A stretch of DNA of 64,000 bases, taken from positions 35,039,217 to 35,103,216 of the forward strand of contig CP141139.1 of NCBI GenBank assembly GCA_035236585.1, in the 5' to 3' direction. Below are positions 47,123 through 57,412 of this stretch, piece after piece. The stretch comes from Warburgia ugandensis. Its lineage: Eukaryota > Streptophyta > Magnoliopsida > Canellales > Canellaceae. The notes under the pieces were generated by a model. It was not told where the DNA came from. It searched no databases and worked only from the letters and a program-made list of their open reading frames with translations. Within the stretch, counting starts at the first letter, position 1, and every line of letters starts with the position of its first letter. Both the position numbers and the translations under genes were made by a program.

Positions 47123-47457
47123 ATCAATTCACTTGGCTGACAATACTGGTTGCAGACTTGATCATATGATATTTTCTTTATACAGAGTAGTTCAACTGTG
47201 GTTGTGGTATATGATCATTTCTCTGTTTGGACTTGAATAACTTTGAGCAGATGGTATTTGTTGACTGGCTTTGGATACTTTCCTTCTTAAATCAATTCAC
47301 TTGGCTGACAATGCCTGTTGCAGATTTCATCATATGACATTTTCTTCGTAGAGAGTAGTACAACTGTGGCTGTGGTATATGCTCATTTCTCTGTTTGCAC
47401 TTGAAAAACGTGAGCAGATGACATTGCTTGACTGGTTTTGGACACTTTCCTTCTTAG
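47123..47457. repeat. Two-copy tandem duplication, 168-base unit
   Basis: 47123-47290 and 47291-47457 both start ATCAATTCACTTGGCTGACAAT and end GACACTTTCCTTCTTA (GATACTTTCC in the first). They are roughly 85-90% alike by eye. No coding frame is shared. Confidence 0.85.
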
Positions 47458-50400
47458 TTATGACTCCATTCTGTGCTTAACATTTGATAGAGTCAACTTC
47501 CAACCAAAGTGCAAGAAGAATGATTTAATCTTAAAATTTGTTTTTAAGTACAACAATACCTCGCTGTGCAGTCAAATTACCTGACTCTTATCTCTGAAAT
47601 ATAGCTGGAAATCACTTACAATGGGCTTCTACACCAAAACACTTGTCAGAGAAAGCAGAAGAACTTTTCCCATCCAAACTAAGAGTATTACCGTTCTCAT
47701 ATTCACAGACCAGACCCTGTTGTTTGTTCTTCTCATAAAATCTGTGTTTCCAGCCAATACCCATAGACTGACACAGTTTGGTGCCCCACTGCAGTGAAGA
47801 GCTAATGTGGCATTCTCTACCAATGCATGGACCACGTTCTGCAGAGGCGGTGTGGTGGTTTGCATCTCTCTTCAACAGGAATCGAAGTCTCCGTTAGCTG
47901 CAAGTTTGAACTTGTAGTAAATAACAGGGGGATGAGAATATTGCTAACAGATTAAATGATATTATGAAAAATATCTGGCAAAAGCATGAACAGATATTAG
48001 TGGGATTTGCTTCAGATAATTCGTGAAGAGAGAATCGTCGAGGGGTTAATCTGCAGTGCCAAAATGATACAGAGCCAAATGGCATGTGAAACCAGATGGC
48101 TAAAAGCAGGATATTGCATGGAAGCCTGCATCATTACAAAAGCAACTCTAGTTTTGATATTGTGTGCACATCCTGTGAAATTTAATATGCTGGTGCAAGA
48201 ATCAGTGACTTATATTTCTAAGAAATATATACATGAATCTGTTCGTGACTGTTCTAAGATAATTTTCAAATGGAAAAGCTGGAAGCAACTTATGAATGAC
48301 TTTCTCTAGTGAAATTATATTTTTCATCCATTATGAGATTGTGAATGAATGTAATGTCTCTTCCTAAATCCCGGATCAGATCTGAGTTTGAAGAGGAAAA
48401 GAAAATTAAAAAAAAAGAAAAAAGAAAAAGGCAGCCCAGTGCACAAAGCTCCCACATATGCAGGGTCCAGGGAAAAGAAAATTTTAACTGCCAATAATAT
48501 TCAGGGACTCCATTCCGTTGCAGGACCAAACATTCCTCACGGTATTGTTCTGGCCAACAAGATGAACTGCCCCAACCAACACCTATACACGTGCAGTATA
48601 TACAATGAGAATAAATGGTGGCCAGTGGAGTGTTTAATATTTCTGTTATCTGCAGTATTGGGAAAAGGAAGGATGTGTATTTTGGGTCTGAACTCCTTTG
48701 TTTTCTAATGATTACAAGCAAGGCTAACTTCCAGAGATGCGGTTGCAGCAGCTCTCTTCTGGCTTGTCAGGTACATATATTCATCATCAATCTTCTTCTC
48801 CTCTGTTGTGTTCTAACTCCGGTACATTATATCATATGACTGGAGTTCTCAAGAATATCCTATCTGCAGTATTGTTATGACCATGATAATACAGTCACTA
48901 CCAATTGGGACGATTTACCTTAACTCTAGCCATTAAGTATCTTCTCTTAGTCATAGAACTAACCATGATAATGTCCTTGTGTTCCAAGTTCGTCAGCTAC
49001 CTAATTTCTGCTGGCCAACTTGTTATATAAATGTTGCATCCTATTTTCCAGCAATGGATGTTTTATCTAGGACCTTTGCAGATGGAAGGTGATTAGATAG
49101 AGGCACTAGCATAAGTGACTGTCTTCGTGGACTTCAGTAAGGAATCTATTTCATCATTTCTACATCTTCTATCTGATATTCAGCATCACAATAATGTGTA
49201 GTCTTTGTCACACAGATATCTATGTGATTCCAAATAAGATATCCTAATTTAAAATTCATTATTTAGTAACAAAATTGATGTTTCTCATATACCTTCATTT
49301 AATTGTGAATATCATTCTCTTGGAAGAGTACTCTTTCTGTCCCTTCAAGTACTTACGTCATGCACCTTTTAGATGAAGTAGTTAGTGATGCATGGGACCA
49401 TTTCCTATTCCTTCTAGCTTTGGTTTCTGCTGCTTTGTGATATGTATTGTATTCAGATTGCTACGGAGATATTCAGTATGCATAAAAATTGCAAGCAATC
49501 TTCAATGGCTAGAACCCAATTTCAGCAACAGTCAACATCTTAGGGGCCGGTGCAACAAAAGGCAATATCTCTCTATTAAGTTTAACATATTGCATAACAA
49601 GAATATTTAGCCTCAAAGAAGTTGTCATCATATACCTTAATAAAATGGAGTTGTTACAAAGAAAAATCAGTACCTCACTCTGTTGTTAAAAAGCCACTGA
49701 CAACAGCTCGCCTTACAACTTACTTGATCTCCTCCTTGTTGAGTGAAGAATCTGATTGTTACTATTTGTTTTGCGACCTCCGTATTATTCCTAGCCTTAT
49801 GACTTCATCTGCTTTCTAGATATTCCACCTCAGGAATGTTGTGAAGTCTTGGAACAAGAAACAAAATGTGTCTCTCTTGGCTAGAGTGTGGATGCAAAAA
49901 ATTTAGATTCTATTATCCAAGGGATCTACTTGTGAGAATATGTTTGTCATGTTGTATTTATTGAAAAGGAAAGAAAAACTGCAAGCACTACATAAGTAGA
50001 TTTACTCTGTAAAGTTCAATTTGGAGGGAAGCTCGGATAGCACAGACATAGTTGCTCAAGCTGGAACAAGGTACTGCATTAATTGTGAGTAGTAACTGCT
50101 CCTATAGAAAAACTGAGTATGGTAGGTATACTCATTTATAAAGTGTCTACACGACAATGGCCCCTTGTATCAAACGGACACATAAAATGCACGTTGGTCT
50201 GATGATCTTGATGAGACTGTATAAGTCCCTCTTGATCTTTACCTTCCTTCCACAACACGTATGGCATATTGCCTTAAGGTTTTCTATCATTTGAAGCTAG
50301 CCATTGAACTAGAAAATTTTCCAGCAGCTATCGTCATAGTACCTTTAGATATTCCTTATTCACTAATGCATACTTCAAAATAAGTTCATGAAAAATCAAG

Positions 50401-51264
50401 GCATATAAGGAGCATATAGTATCTTCAGAGACATCAGATAAAATTGGAATGAGACATATAAAGAGCATATATTAGGAAGCGAGTTTGGACATAGATATTG
50501 TAGCCTCAGTGAATAGGTTCCGTCAAATGGTGACCAGAGCAGTCCCATTTATCAAATGCTTACTCTTCCTCATGAGAAAATGATAACTTGGACATTATGC
50601 AATTTTGTTCTTCTTCACCCCTTGTACTCTAATCTCAAATGAAGAGCAGGTCTGTTCCCTGCCAGTGCTGCTTTTGAGCACAATCATGAAGGGCACCGTT
50701 TCAACATCATTAACGCTGTCTGCTATTGACCACTCTGGATGGGATTAAGGGAGAGTTCTATCTCTCTAGAATTACCATAAGGTAAACTAATTAGCCTTAG
50801 TTTCCTTTCAGCGCTTGCTTATACTCAAACTCACAATTGACAAGCTCCATTTTCTGAATCTGAAGGCTATCCTTGGGAAACATCTCAGATATCTTCTCAT
50901 CCTCAGCTAAAAGACAATTCTCTATTCACCTGCACGCACATTGCCTACACCCTTGTTTTCTTGTCTATTCCTCAAACCTTTTCTAACAGAGAGGATATCA
51001 CATGTCTAAGTGGAAACTGGCTCCAACTTTCTTGGTACCACCTCAACTAGGAGCATTTCTCAATTAGATAATATATAGGAAAAGACAGAGACATTCCATG
51101 ATTCTTATTATCTAATTGAACATGATTTTTTACTTATCTTGGAGCATACACTGCATCTCCAATCACTTGTGGTCGCCAATGCTAAATTCAGATGTTTGCT
51201 GTTTGTAGTGGTGTCAGAGTTCATTGACCATGCCTAGGTAATCCCTAATCTATACCTTGGAGAG
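47458..51264. other. Intergenic DNA, no gene recognised
   Basis: Short frames only (143 codons at most), with no known domain or plausible exon chain. It includes a SINE 3' fragment at 48424-48480. Confidence 0.45.
48424..48480 (-). mobile_element. Au-type SINE 3' fragment, minus strand
   Basis: The plus strand reads GGCAGCCCAGTGCACAAAGCTCC-ACATATGCAGGGTCC, the reverse complement of the Au SINE 3' end. It is preceded by an A-rich run where the T tail would be. Confidence 0.6.
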
Positions 51265-51269
51265 GAGAG

Positions 51270-51400
51270 GCCCTCTAGCACAGTGGTGCAAGGAGTCTCT
51301 CCAGTGGAGGTCTCGGGTCTGATGCTGCTCATTGGTGCATGTGTCCCCATGTGTCTACCATTCCCACAACCACACCCCGCACCCCCCGCCCCCCCCCCCC
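51270..51400 (+). mobile_element. Possible tRNA-derived SINE relic
   Basis: TAGCACAGTGGTGCAAGGAG resembles a pol III A box. About 40 bases later GGTCTGATGCT resembles a decayed B box. This is tRNA-like spacing with a different body from the Au-type copies. A poly-C run at 51380-51400 follows. Confidence 0.35.
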
Positions 51401-51505
51401 CGACTTGTAAGGGAATATTTAAAACTCAATATGTTACAACTGAAACCAAAAAATTTGCATAAAGATCAAAGAAAACATAAAAGAACAAGAAGGCATTTGG
51501 AATGC

Positions 51506-52637
51506 TCAGGCCTGGGTGGAGAAACACGGGTTTCTTGTGTTTCTGTTTGTAATGAAACACTGGAAAAGGGTTTGACGAAGTTCTTTTTCTAAGTCCTTCT
51601 GTAGGTTGTAAGTGCTGCAGATGAAAGCAATTCTGCTATTTCTGCTTCCGAAATCTACAAACAAAATGAAAAGAACTGTTGCCAAATGCAGACAAAAATG
51701 GAAGATAATAGGAAAAGAAGCATGTCTCCAAATTGTCACAGACAACCATTGGAAACCATGTATATTACTGCAAGTATTAACCAACCTGCAAGAAAAATCT
51801 AAGTTTGGCAGAATTTTACGCAGTTGTCATTAAAACTAAACACATATCTTCTACTCAGAAGCTAGAAAAAAAGCCCAGACATTGACTAACAGCATATTTT
51901 CAAACCACCTCACCTGCTTTAGGCTCCCTTCTCTGTTCTGCACCTGCAACAGAGAAACTTAAATAAAACTGCCTTCACTTAATTTGAACAGAGGCTTAAC
52001 AACTAAATTCTCGAAGATTCAGAAAAGGTAACAGTAATATGATTTTTTTTAAAAACTAATAATGAACAAAAAAAAGTAACAAATGAACATAAAGAGAAAC
52101 ATTCGTCAAATTAAACAGTCACAGAGGTCAACCGACCAATAGAAGGCCCGAAATCGACAACAAATTCAGCAGCAAGTACTCACTTTAAACCTCTACAAAC
52201 AATTAAAGCAGGCACAGAAGCAGACATTGAAATGTATGACATCGAGTAGAAAGGAGGGTTTAAGAAGTTACGTCAATACCAATTGCCTAATAAGATCAGC
52301 ATTTTCATCCTTCAATTGCAGGAGTTTGGACTCCAGCTCCACAGTATATGCCTTTTACGACAGAAACATAAACACCAAACTTTAAACATTTGAAACAGTC
52401 GTAAAAAGAATCAGAGATTTACATGGAAAAATAAACAAATAAAGACAGAGAAAAGACAACCCGCTGCTTTTGCCTGGACCTAGCAGCGGATTCGCGGTTC
52501 TTAATCATCCGCCACTCCCTATACTGAGATGCAGCTGGGTCCTCCTCTCCTAACTTCCGCTTCCTGTCCATGGAATCATTTCCAGTTTCTTGGTAAAATC
52601 CCATTTCCTCTTCATTCAACCTTTGCTTCTCTGTTTC
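51506..52637 (-). CDS. bZIP transcription factor, group A (ABI5/ABF/FD-like), partial model
   Basis: Minus-strand exons inferred by eye: 52461-52637, 52280-52351, 51914-51943 and 51506-51598, all phase 0 with GT-AG ends, giving 123 residues. The first exon holds RMIKNRESAARSR, the DNA-binding basic region with the N-x7-R signature. The second continues with AYTVELE and the leucine zipper, with leucines at the correct N-x7-R-x9-L register (L65, L72, L79 of this model). Family members bind ACGT-type sites, such as ABRE or G-box. The last exon has ELRQTLFQCF, which lines up with the LRRT-S-(A)PF 14-3-3 motif of ABI5/FD-type proteins but lacks the critical S/T-x-P residues and does not stop there. 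Exons 3 and 4 are less certain than 1 and 2. Upstream N-terminal exons were not found: a retrotransposon lies 52 bases upstream of the first exon's acceptor. The gene may be a fragment. Confidence 0.75.
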
Positions 52638-52689
52638 CTTGTTGGGTGGAAGGAGAATAAAGAATAAGAAGGCTTGCAGGGGAACCAGG

Positions 52690-53242
52690 TGTCAGAGGCT
52701 TGCATTGCAAGGTCCATGACCAAAGCTTAAAGACTCCATGGAAGGCTTATTTAGCTTGTGGACAAGGTTCAAGGGACTTAAACCCATTGGTGAAGATCTA
52801 TAAAGGAAGGCTTGGGTTCTGGAAGACTCCATATAAATATCTTAAAAGAAGGAAGGTTAGGGACTTGTGTAAAGTTGCGTAGAGTTTTCTAGAATGAGTC
52901 TAGAATAGTTCTTAGCCATTCGATTGTAGACATTTGTAATAATATGGACCATCCATTGAGGAGGTGGATGGGTGAGAACAAGTATAAATAGGTGTAAGCC
53001 CCTCACTTGTAATCAAGCTTAAAAGCTCAGAGCTAAGCCTAGATAAGCTCAGCTAAGGTCAATACATTGGAAGGTTTCCTTTCTGAGTTATTTGAGGTCC
53101 TCTCATTGCTTGAGTGGGTGAGTAAGTGAAAGCCCTAGCAAGTGAGAGTTTGAGGGATTAAAGGCTGGACTTAGCCTTGGTGCCTTGAGTGCATTATAAG
53201 ATTAAGTGCCGCACAGGTGTCTGAAAATCTCAGCCCGTGACA
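52690..53242 (+). repeat. 5' LTR of the TR-GAG element
   Basis: 553 bases. A likely TATA box, GTATAAATAGG, is at 52981-52991. It is followed by a leader with AAGCTCAGAGCTAAGCCTAGATAAGC-type sequence. Confidence 0.9.
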
Positions 53243-53244
53243 AA

Positions 53245-53256
53245 TGGTATCAGAGC
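53245..53256 (+). other. Primer-binding site of the TR-GAG element (tRNA-Met)
   Basis: Exact TGGTATCAGAGC two bases after the LTR end. Confidence 0.92.
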
Positions 53257-53335
53257 GGGTTCAACAAGGTTGATAACTGAGCGAGATTGATTGAAGCTGG
53301 TTTCAAAGTAAAGCTAGCATTGAAGGTTTACAAAG

Positions 53336-53464
53336 ATGGAGGCAATGGTGTGTGCCATCTCCACTCGACTAGAGGAAGTGCACCCAAGGTGTGGGTCCCT
53401 TGAAGCTGCGAGGAAAGAGCTTAAGAGCGAGGGGAGGATGGATTACCCTCCACAAGGGAGATAA
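53336..53464 (+). pseudogene. Gag N-terminal remnant
   Basis: A 42-codon frame starting MEAMVCAISTRLEEV, a start like that of Ty3-type Gag proteins, shortly after the primer site. It ends at a stop before the zinc-knuckle frame. Most of gag between the two appears deleted. Confidence 0.5.
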
Positions 53465-53493
53465 GCCTTCATGGAACACGGGAGGCTAACACT

Positions 53494-53712
53494 TTGAATC
53501 CAACAAATTATGTTCATGGATGGAAGATTACGACCCTATCAAGGCTATGCTACTTCTGTGACGGACCTCACCTCATGCGAGATTGCCCAACGAGGAAGGT
53601 CCTGCACAACATGACATTACATGAGGAGGAAGAAGAGGAGGAGGAGCTAGAGGACGTAGCTCAATCAGCACAACTGGGCTTATTAGACCTAGGTGCTGGG
53701 ACGTTGCTTTGA
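53494..53712 (+). CDS. Gag zinc-knuckle fragment of the TR-GAG element
   Basis: A 72-codon frame with CYFCDGPHLMRDCP, a CX2CX3HX4C nucleic-acid-binding knuckle typical of Ty3/gypsy Gag. It continues into RKVLHNM, an acidic glutamate run and LGLLDLGAG. The knuckle has three rather than four residues between the second Cys and His. No protease or polymerase follows. It may be translated, but the actual start codon is uncertain. Confidence 0.7.
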   Translation: MNPTNYVHGWKITTLSRLCYFCDGPHLMRDCPTRKVLHNMTLHEEEEEEEELEDVAQSAQLGLLDLGAGTLL

Positions 53713-54101
53713 CCTAGTGAGTCGGAGAAGGAAGCGGTGATCAATAGGGGTGTTGACACCATTGTTGGCACAAAGAGGAGTGTGCCACAAGAGGACTCTA
53801 GGATGGGTGGGTCCAAGCAAAGTGCAAGAAGCATAGTGGCTAGTAGCTGCCACACTAAGGTGCAGGAGGCACAACAGGGTGGTGCAGCAATGCAGGTGTG
53901 CAAGAGTGCACACAATATGAAGGAGATGAAGGAAATCGCCTTAGAGCACAAGACTGGCTAGCTACTAAGGTGCAAGAGGAGGGACGTGACAAAGCATCCC
54001 ATGATGATCACGAAGCAACGTGGGATGCACCACAAGTTAAAACTCATAACACCAATGGAGATGTGTCGACGAGGGTGTCGACGTTATCAGGTGGGGGAGA
54101 A

Positions 54102-54657
54102 TGTCACTGGCTTGCATTGCAAGGTCTGTAACCAAAGCTTACAGATTCCGTGGAAGGCTTATTTAGCTTGTGGATAAGGTTCAAGGGACTTAAACCCATT
54201 GGTGAAGATCCATGGAGGAAGACCTGGGTTCTGGAAAACTCCATGTAAATATCTTGAAAGAGGGAAGGTTAAGGACTTGTGTAGAGTGAATCTAGAGTGA
54301 ATCTAGAGTGAGTCTAGAATAGTCCTTAGCCATTGGATTATAGACATTTGTAATAATCTGGACCATCTATTGAGGAGGTGGATGGGTGAGAACAAGTATA
54401 AATAGGTGTAAGCTTCTCACTTGTATTCAAGCTCAAAAGCTCAGAGCTAAGCCTAGATAAGCTCAGCTAAGGTCAATACATTGGGAGGTTTCCTTTTTGA
54501 GTTATCTTGAGGTCCTCTCATTGCTTGAGTGGGTGAGTGAGTGAAAGCCCTAGCAAGTGAGAGTTTGAGGGATTAAAGGCTGGACTTAGCCATGGTGCCT
54601 TGTGTGCATTACAAGACTAAGTGCCGCACGGGTGTCTAAAAATCTCAGCCAGTGACA
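54102..54657 (+). repeat. 3' LTR of the TR-GAG element
   Basis: 556 bases matching the first LTR. It contains a small local duplication, GTGAATCTAGA, near 54285-54305 and a TATA box at about 54397-54407. Confidence 0.9.
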
Positions 54658-55617
54658 CAAGGGAGCGAAAAGGTTGTTGAGTTAGGTGGAGGGAACAGGT
54701 TTCATTGTCCAAGGGACAGTAATTCTCAGTCTACTATTTAGGATCCTAAGATAGACGGACCCACATGAATTAACGTTCGAGGGAGGTTAACGCCTCCTGA
54801 AGATATGATTCAGTGGCTAAGATACTAATAGAACGATACCATTTTGGGCTACTAGTATCCATCGTCAGAAAATTTCAATCAAAAGGGTAGTACTCCAGGA
54901 TTAATGACAATAATCTCAACTAATTCAAAGTTCCGTCACTTCTAATCAATAAAAGAATCGTCATTAACCAATCATGTATCCGATATACTATCCCTTAAAG
55001 TAAAGGGTTAGCGAGCGCAAAGATGTAGATTTAACTTGCACCCTCCTTCTTAGAAACCAAGCGGCCTTTGGGGATTGGAGTTTCGCCTAGTGAAACCCCA
55101 TACTTTGAGAGTTCCATTAGAAACTGCGAGCACTTTCTCTACCCAAGAGTCACTTCAGTACCTGAGACTATTGTCTTAGAATGTACAATGTATGATCCAT
55201 ACATTGAAAGTGTCAACGTTGACTTACAAGCGCCATTCTCACAAGGTAAATCCGCAAAAGGGCAACAGCTTCTGAAGGTAAGGACTCAAATAAAGATTTT
55301 TATTGTTAGAGTCATGAACCCACCATGAATAATGGTTTAAGACCAACTTGATATAAACCGATATATCATAAATTCAAAGGTCTCGATTTACAGTGAGGAA
55401 ACTTCTTAATTTCATTAGTAGCTGTCTTTTTTCAATCATAGGCTAAGAGAAATAAGAAAACGGGCTGGATCCATAAGAGATGGGTTGCAAGTATGTAGAA
55501 GTGCAGTGCCTACACTTAGCTCGTACCATCTACTTCTACGGTTGGAAGAGCTACATATGGATTAATTGATATGTTGATCTAATTAAACAGCATCGCTCCC
55601 ATTTATTATCGTTGCGC
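54658..55617. other. Compositionally distinct block, origin unknown (organelle-like?)
   Basis: This block has balanced base composition, few homopolymers and more CpG than the neighbouring intergenic DNA. An 86-codon frame at 55068-55328 (start MGIGVSPSETPYFESS) has no family I recognise. An inverted repeat, GTAGAAGTGC...CTACTTCTAC, lies at about 55495-55542. The texture resembles plant mitochondrial intergenic DNA, but I could not match it to a named organelle gene. Confidence 0.3.
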
Positions 55618-55797
55618 AGCTAAGGTTTCGCTCAATGGTTGAGTTGTTGTTGTGAGACTTGAAGGTTACAAGTTCAAAGAGTGAAAATAACTTCTTGCAA
55701 AAATGCAAGGTAAAACTGTGTACTATAGATCATTTGTGATTCGTGGTCTGCCCCTTCCTCGTATCCTATATAAGTGGAGCTTTGAGCTGCCCTACTT
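55618..55797 (+). mobile_element. Au-type SINE, full length
   Basis: The tRNA-like head has an A box (CTCAATGGTTGAGTTGTTGTTG) and a B box (GGTTACAAGTTCAAAGAG). Then come CTTGCAAAAATGCAAGGTAAAACTGTGTACTATAG, GTCTGCCCCTTCC and GTGGAGCTTTGAGCTGCCC, the whole Au SINE order. Confidence 0.85.
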
Positions 55798-56481
55798 TAA
55801 AACCCTGACCCTTTAATCATTCCACGCCTCTATTAACTGGTTTCTTGCTAGGCCCATTTGAATAGGGGCATCTTAAAAGTTAACGAAGTTATACAATCCT
55901 AGCTATCGTAGTGGGAGAGACCTTGTTGCCTTTAATTTATAACTTTCTAGGCTGTTCTCTTACTCCTCAATATAGTCGTTCGATTGCGTAAGGAAGACAA
56001 TTTGGGGCATGGCCTATTTAAGACATGACCCAGCAGATGCATGGTTTATGTACACGAAAAAGGATTTTTTTTACAAGAAAAAAGTTACAAAGTAAATCAC
56101 TTGTACGCGCTTCTAAAATTAATCCTCGGACCTGCAAATTTTAGGAGAAATGTAATAGTTAGGTTCACCAAAGAGGGCTCTAATTCGTTTTGGGCACCTT
56201 AATGTTTTTGGACATGCTGACCGAATACACAGTGCAACTTCCTGTTGTAATATAATCATGGGCAGTGACCCCTCATCATCATTTGAATTATCTCCATTGG
56301 ATGATACTAATTTAACCCTCAAAGATAACGAATGGACTCTTCGATTAACAATTTGAAGCTTGTGCCACACCAACTTAAAATTGTTATTGTATTTTCTCTT
56401 TCTTTATCTTTTTCCTCCCAACTATTCTCTATATTTACTAGGAAGTACATGTTTTCGATACGTTATGGCTAATTAATTTTA
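55798..56481. other. No gene recognised
   Basis: An 84-codon minus-strand frame at 56119-56373 lacks known motifs. There is no other signal. Confidence 0.4.
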
Positions 56482-57403
56482 TTGTTTTTTTTTTGTTGCA
56501 AAAATACCATTATATTTTAGCATTTTTGCAAAAAAGCTTAATATTTTTTGAGTTTTGAAAATTTGCTATTAAGTTTTCCTAATCTTCCAAAATTGTCATC
56601 ATGTTAGCTTTTCATCCTCCTTCCCTATTAGTTTTTTCCAAATTCTAATATTACCCTTTGGAGACTTAAACATGATTAAGTTGTCAAATTCGACCATTAA
56701 GTTCAATGACTTCCTGAAGGAAAGTTTCAATGAAACTTGGTATCGAACATAATTCGATAACAAGGAATCTAATGGTAGTTAGATTTAACAAAACCCAATT
56801 AATAGTAAGATATTCAATTGTAAACATACCATATTCACCAACTTGTGTAATAGTACCTATTTACTTTCTTCAATGAAATTCAATAAGCTTCAATTTCTTA
56901 CTAAAAATTGATATAAAGCCCTTTTTAACGCAAAATAGAATATAATCAATGCTTTGGATCAATTAAAAACACAACAAATTAAAGAAAATTTCAAGTATAA
57001 AAAATAGGTAAAATATTATTACTGTTCACACATATAATGACGAGTAGCAGATTTTAAGCTCTTTATTCGATACCTTTTTTAATGAAAATTCAAAATATAA
57101 GACTTGGGTCTCCCTTTGAATGTCTTATATCTAAAACAATCAATTTTAGATATTTCTATTAATTAACAAAGCAAAAAATCACACAAAAATACTCTTGTTC
57201 ACCATTGTATATCCATAGGAGTAATATTGGAATTAAAAAAAAAAAAAAAAACTAACAGGAAGGGACAATGAGAAATAACATAATAGCAATTTTGCGAAGT
57301 TCATGAAAAATTTATGCCAAATTTGCAAAACTTAAAAAATGTTGGATTTTTTGCAAAAATGAGAAAATGTAATAGCATTTCTATTATTAAAAAAAAAAAA
57401 ACC
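56482..57403. mobile_element. Non-autonomous element with about 160-base terminal inverted repeats (MULE-like)
   Basis: 56486-56645 is inverted at 57240-57400. Both contain, in order, a T-run, ATTTTAGCATTTTTGCAAAAAA-like, TTTTTTGAGTTTTGAAAATTTG-like, CATGTTA and CCTTCCCTATTAGTTTTTT-like segments. Flanks TTAATTTTA (56473-56481) and TTAATTTAA (57404-57412) match at 8 of 9 bases, the target size of Mutator-like elements. The interior has no transposase. Long inverted repeats with a 9-base duplication suggest a MULE-derived MITE. Confidence 0.65.
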
Positions 57404-57412
57404 TTAATTTAA

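Larger units (their letters stand above)
52690..54657 (+). mobile_element. Gag-only LTR retrotransposon (TR-GAG type)
   Basis: A 1968-base element with LTRs 52690-53242 and 54102-54657. Both start TGTCA and end TGACA and look well over 90% identical, so the insertion is fairly recent. The primer site TGGTATCAGAGC starts two bases after the first LTR (53245-53256). A purine tract, AGGTGGGGGAGAA, precedes the second LTR. The flanks CCAGG and CAAGG are a near-perfect target duplication. The 860-base interior encodes only Gag remnants, as in TR-GAG elements, which lack pol. It lies inside or just upstream of the bZIP gene, in the opposite orientation. Confidence 0.9.

Noticed and set aside
48290..48721. 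A 143-codon minus-strand frame
   Set aside because: No known domain. It overlaps a SINE fragment and an A-rich run, so it is probably a chance frame.
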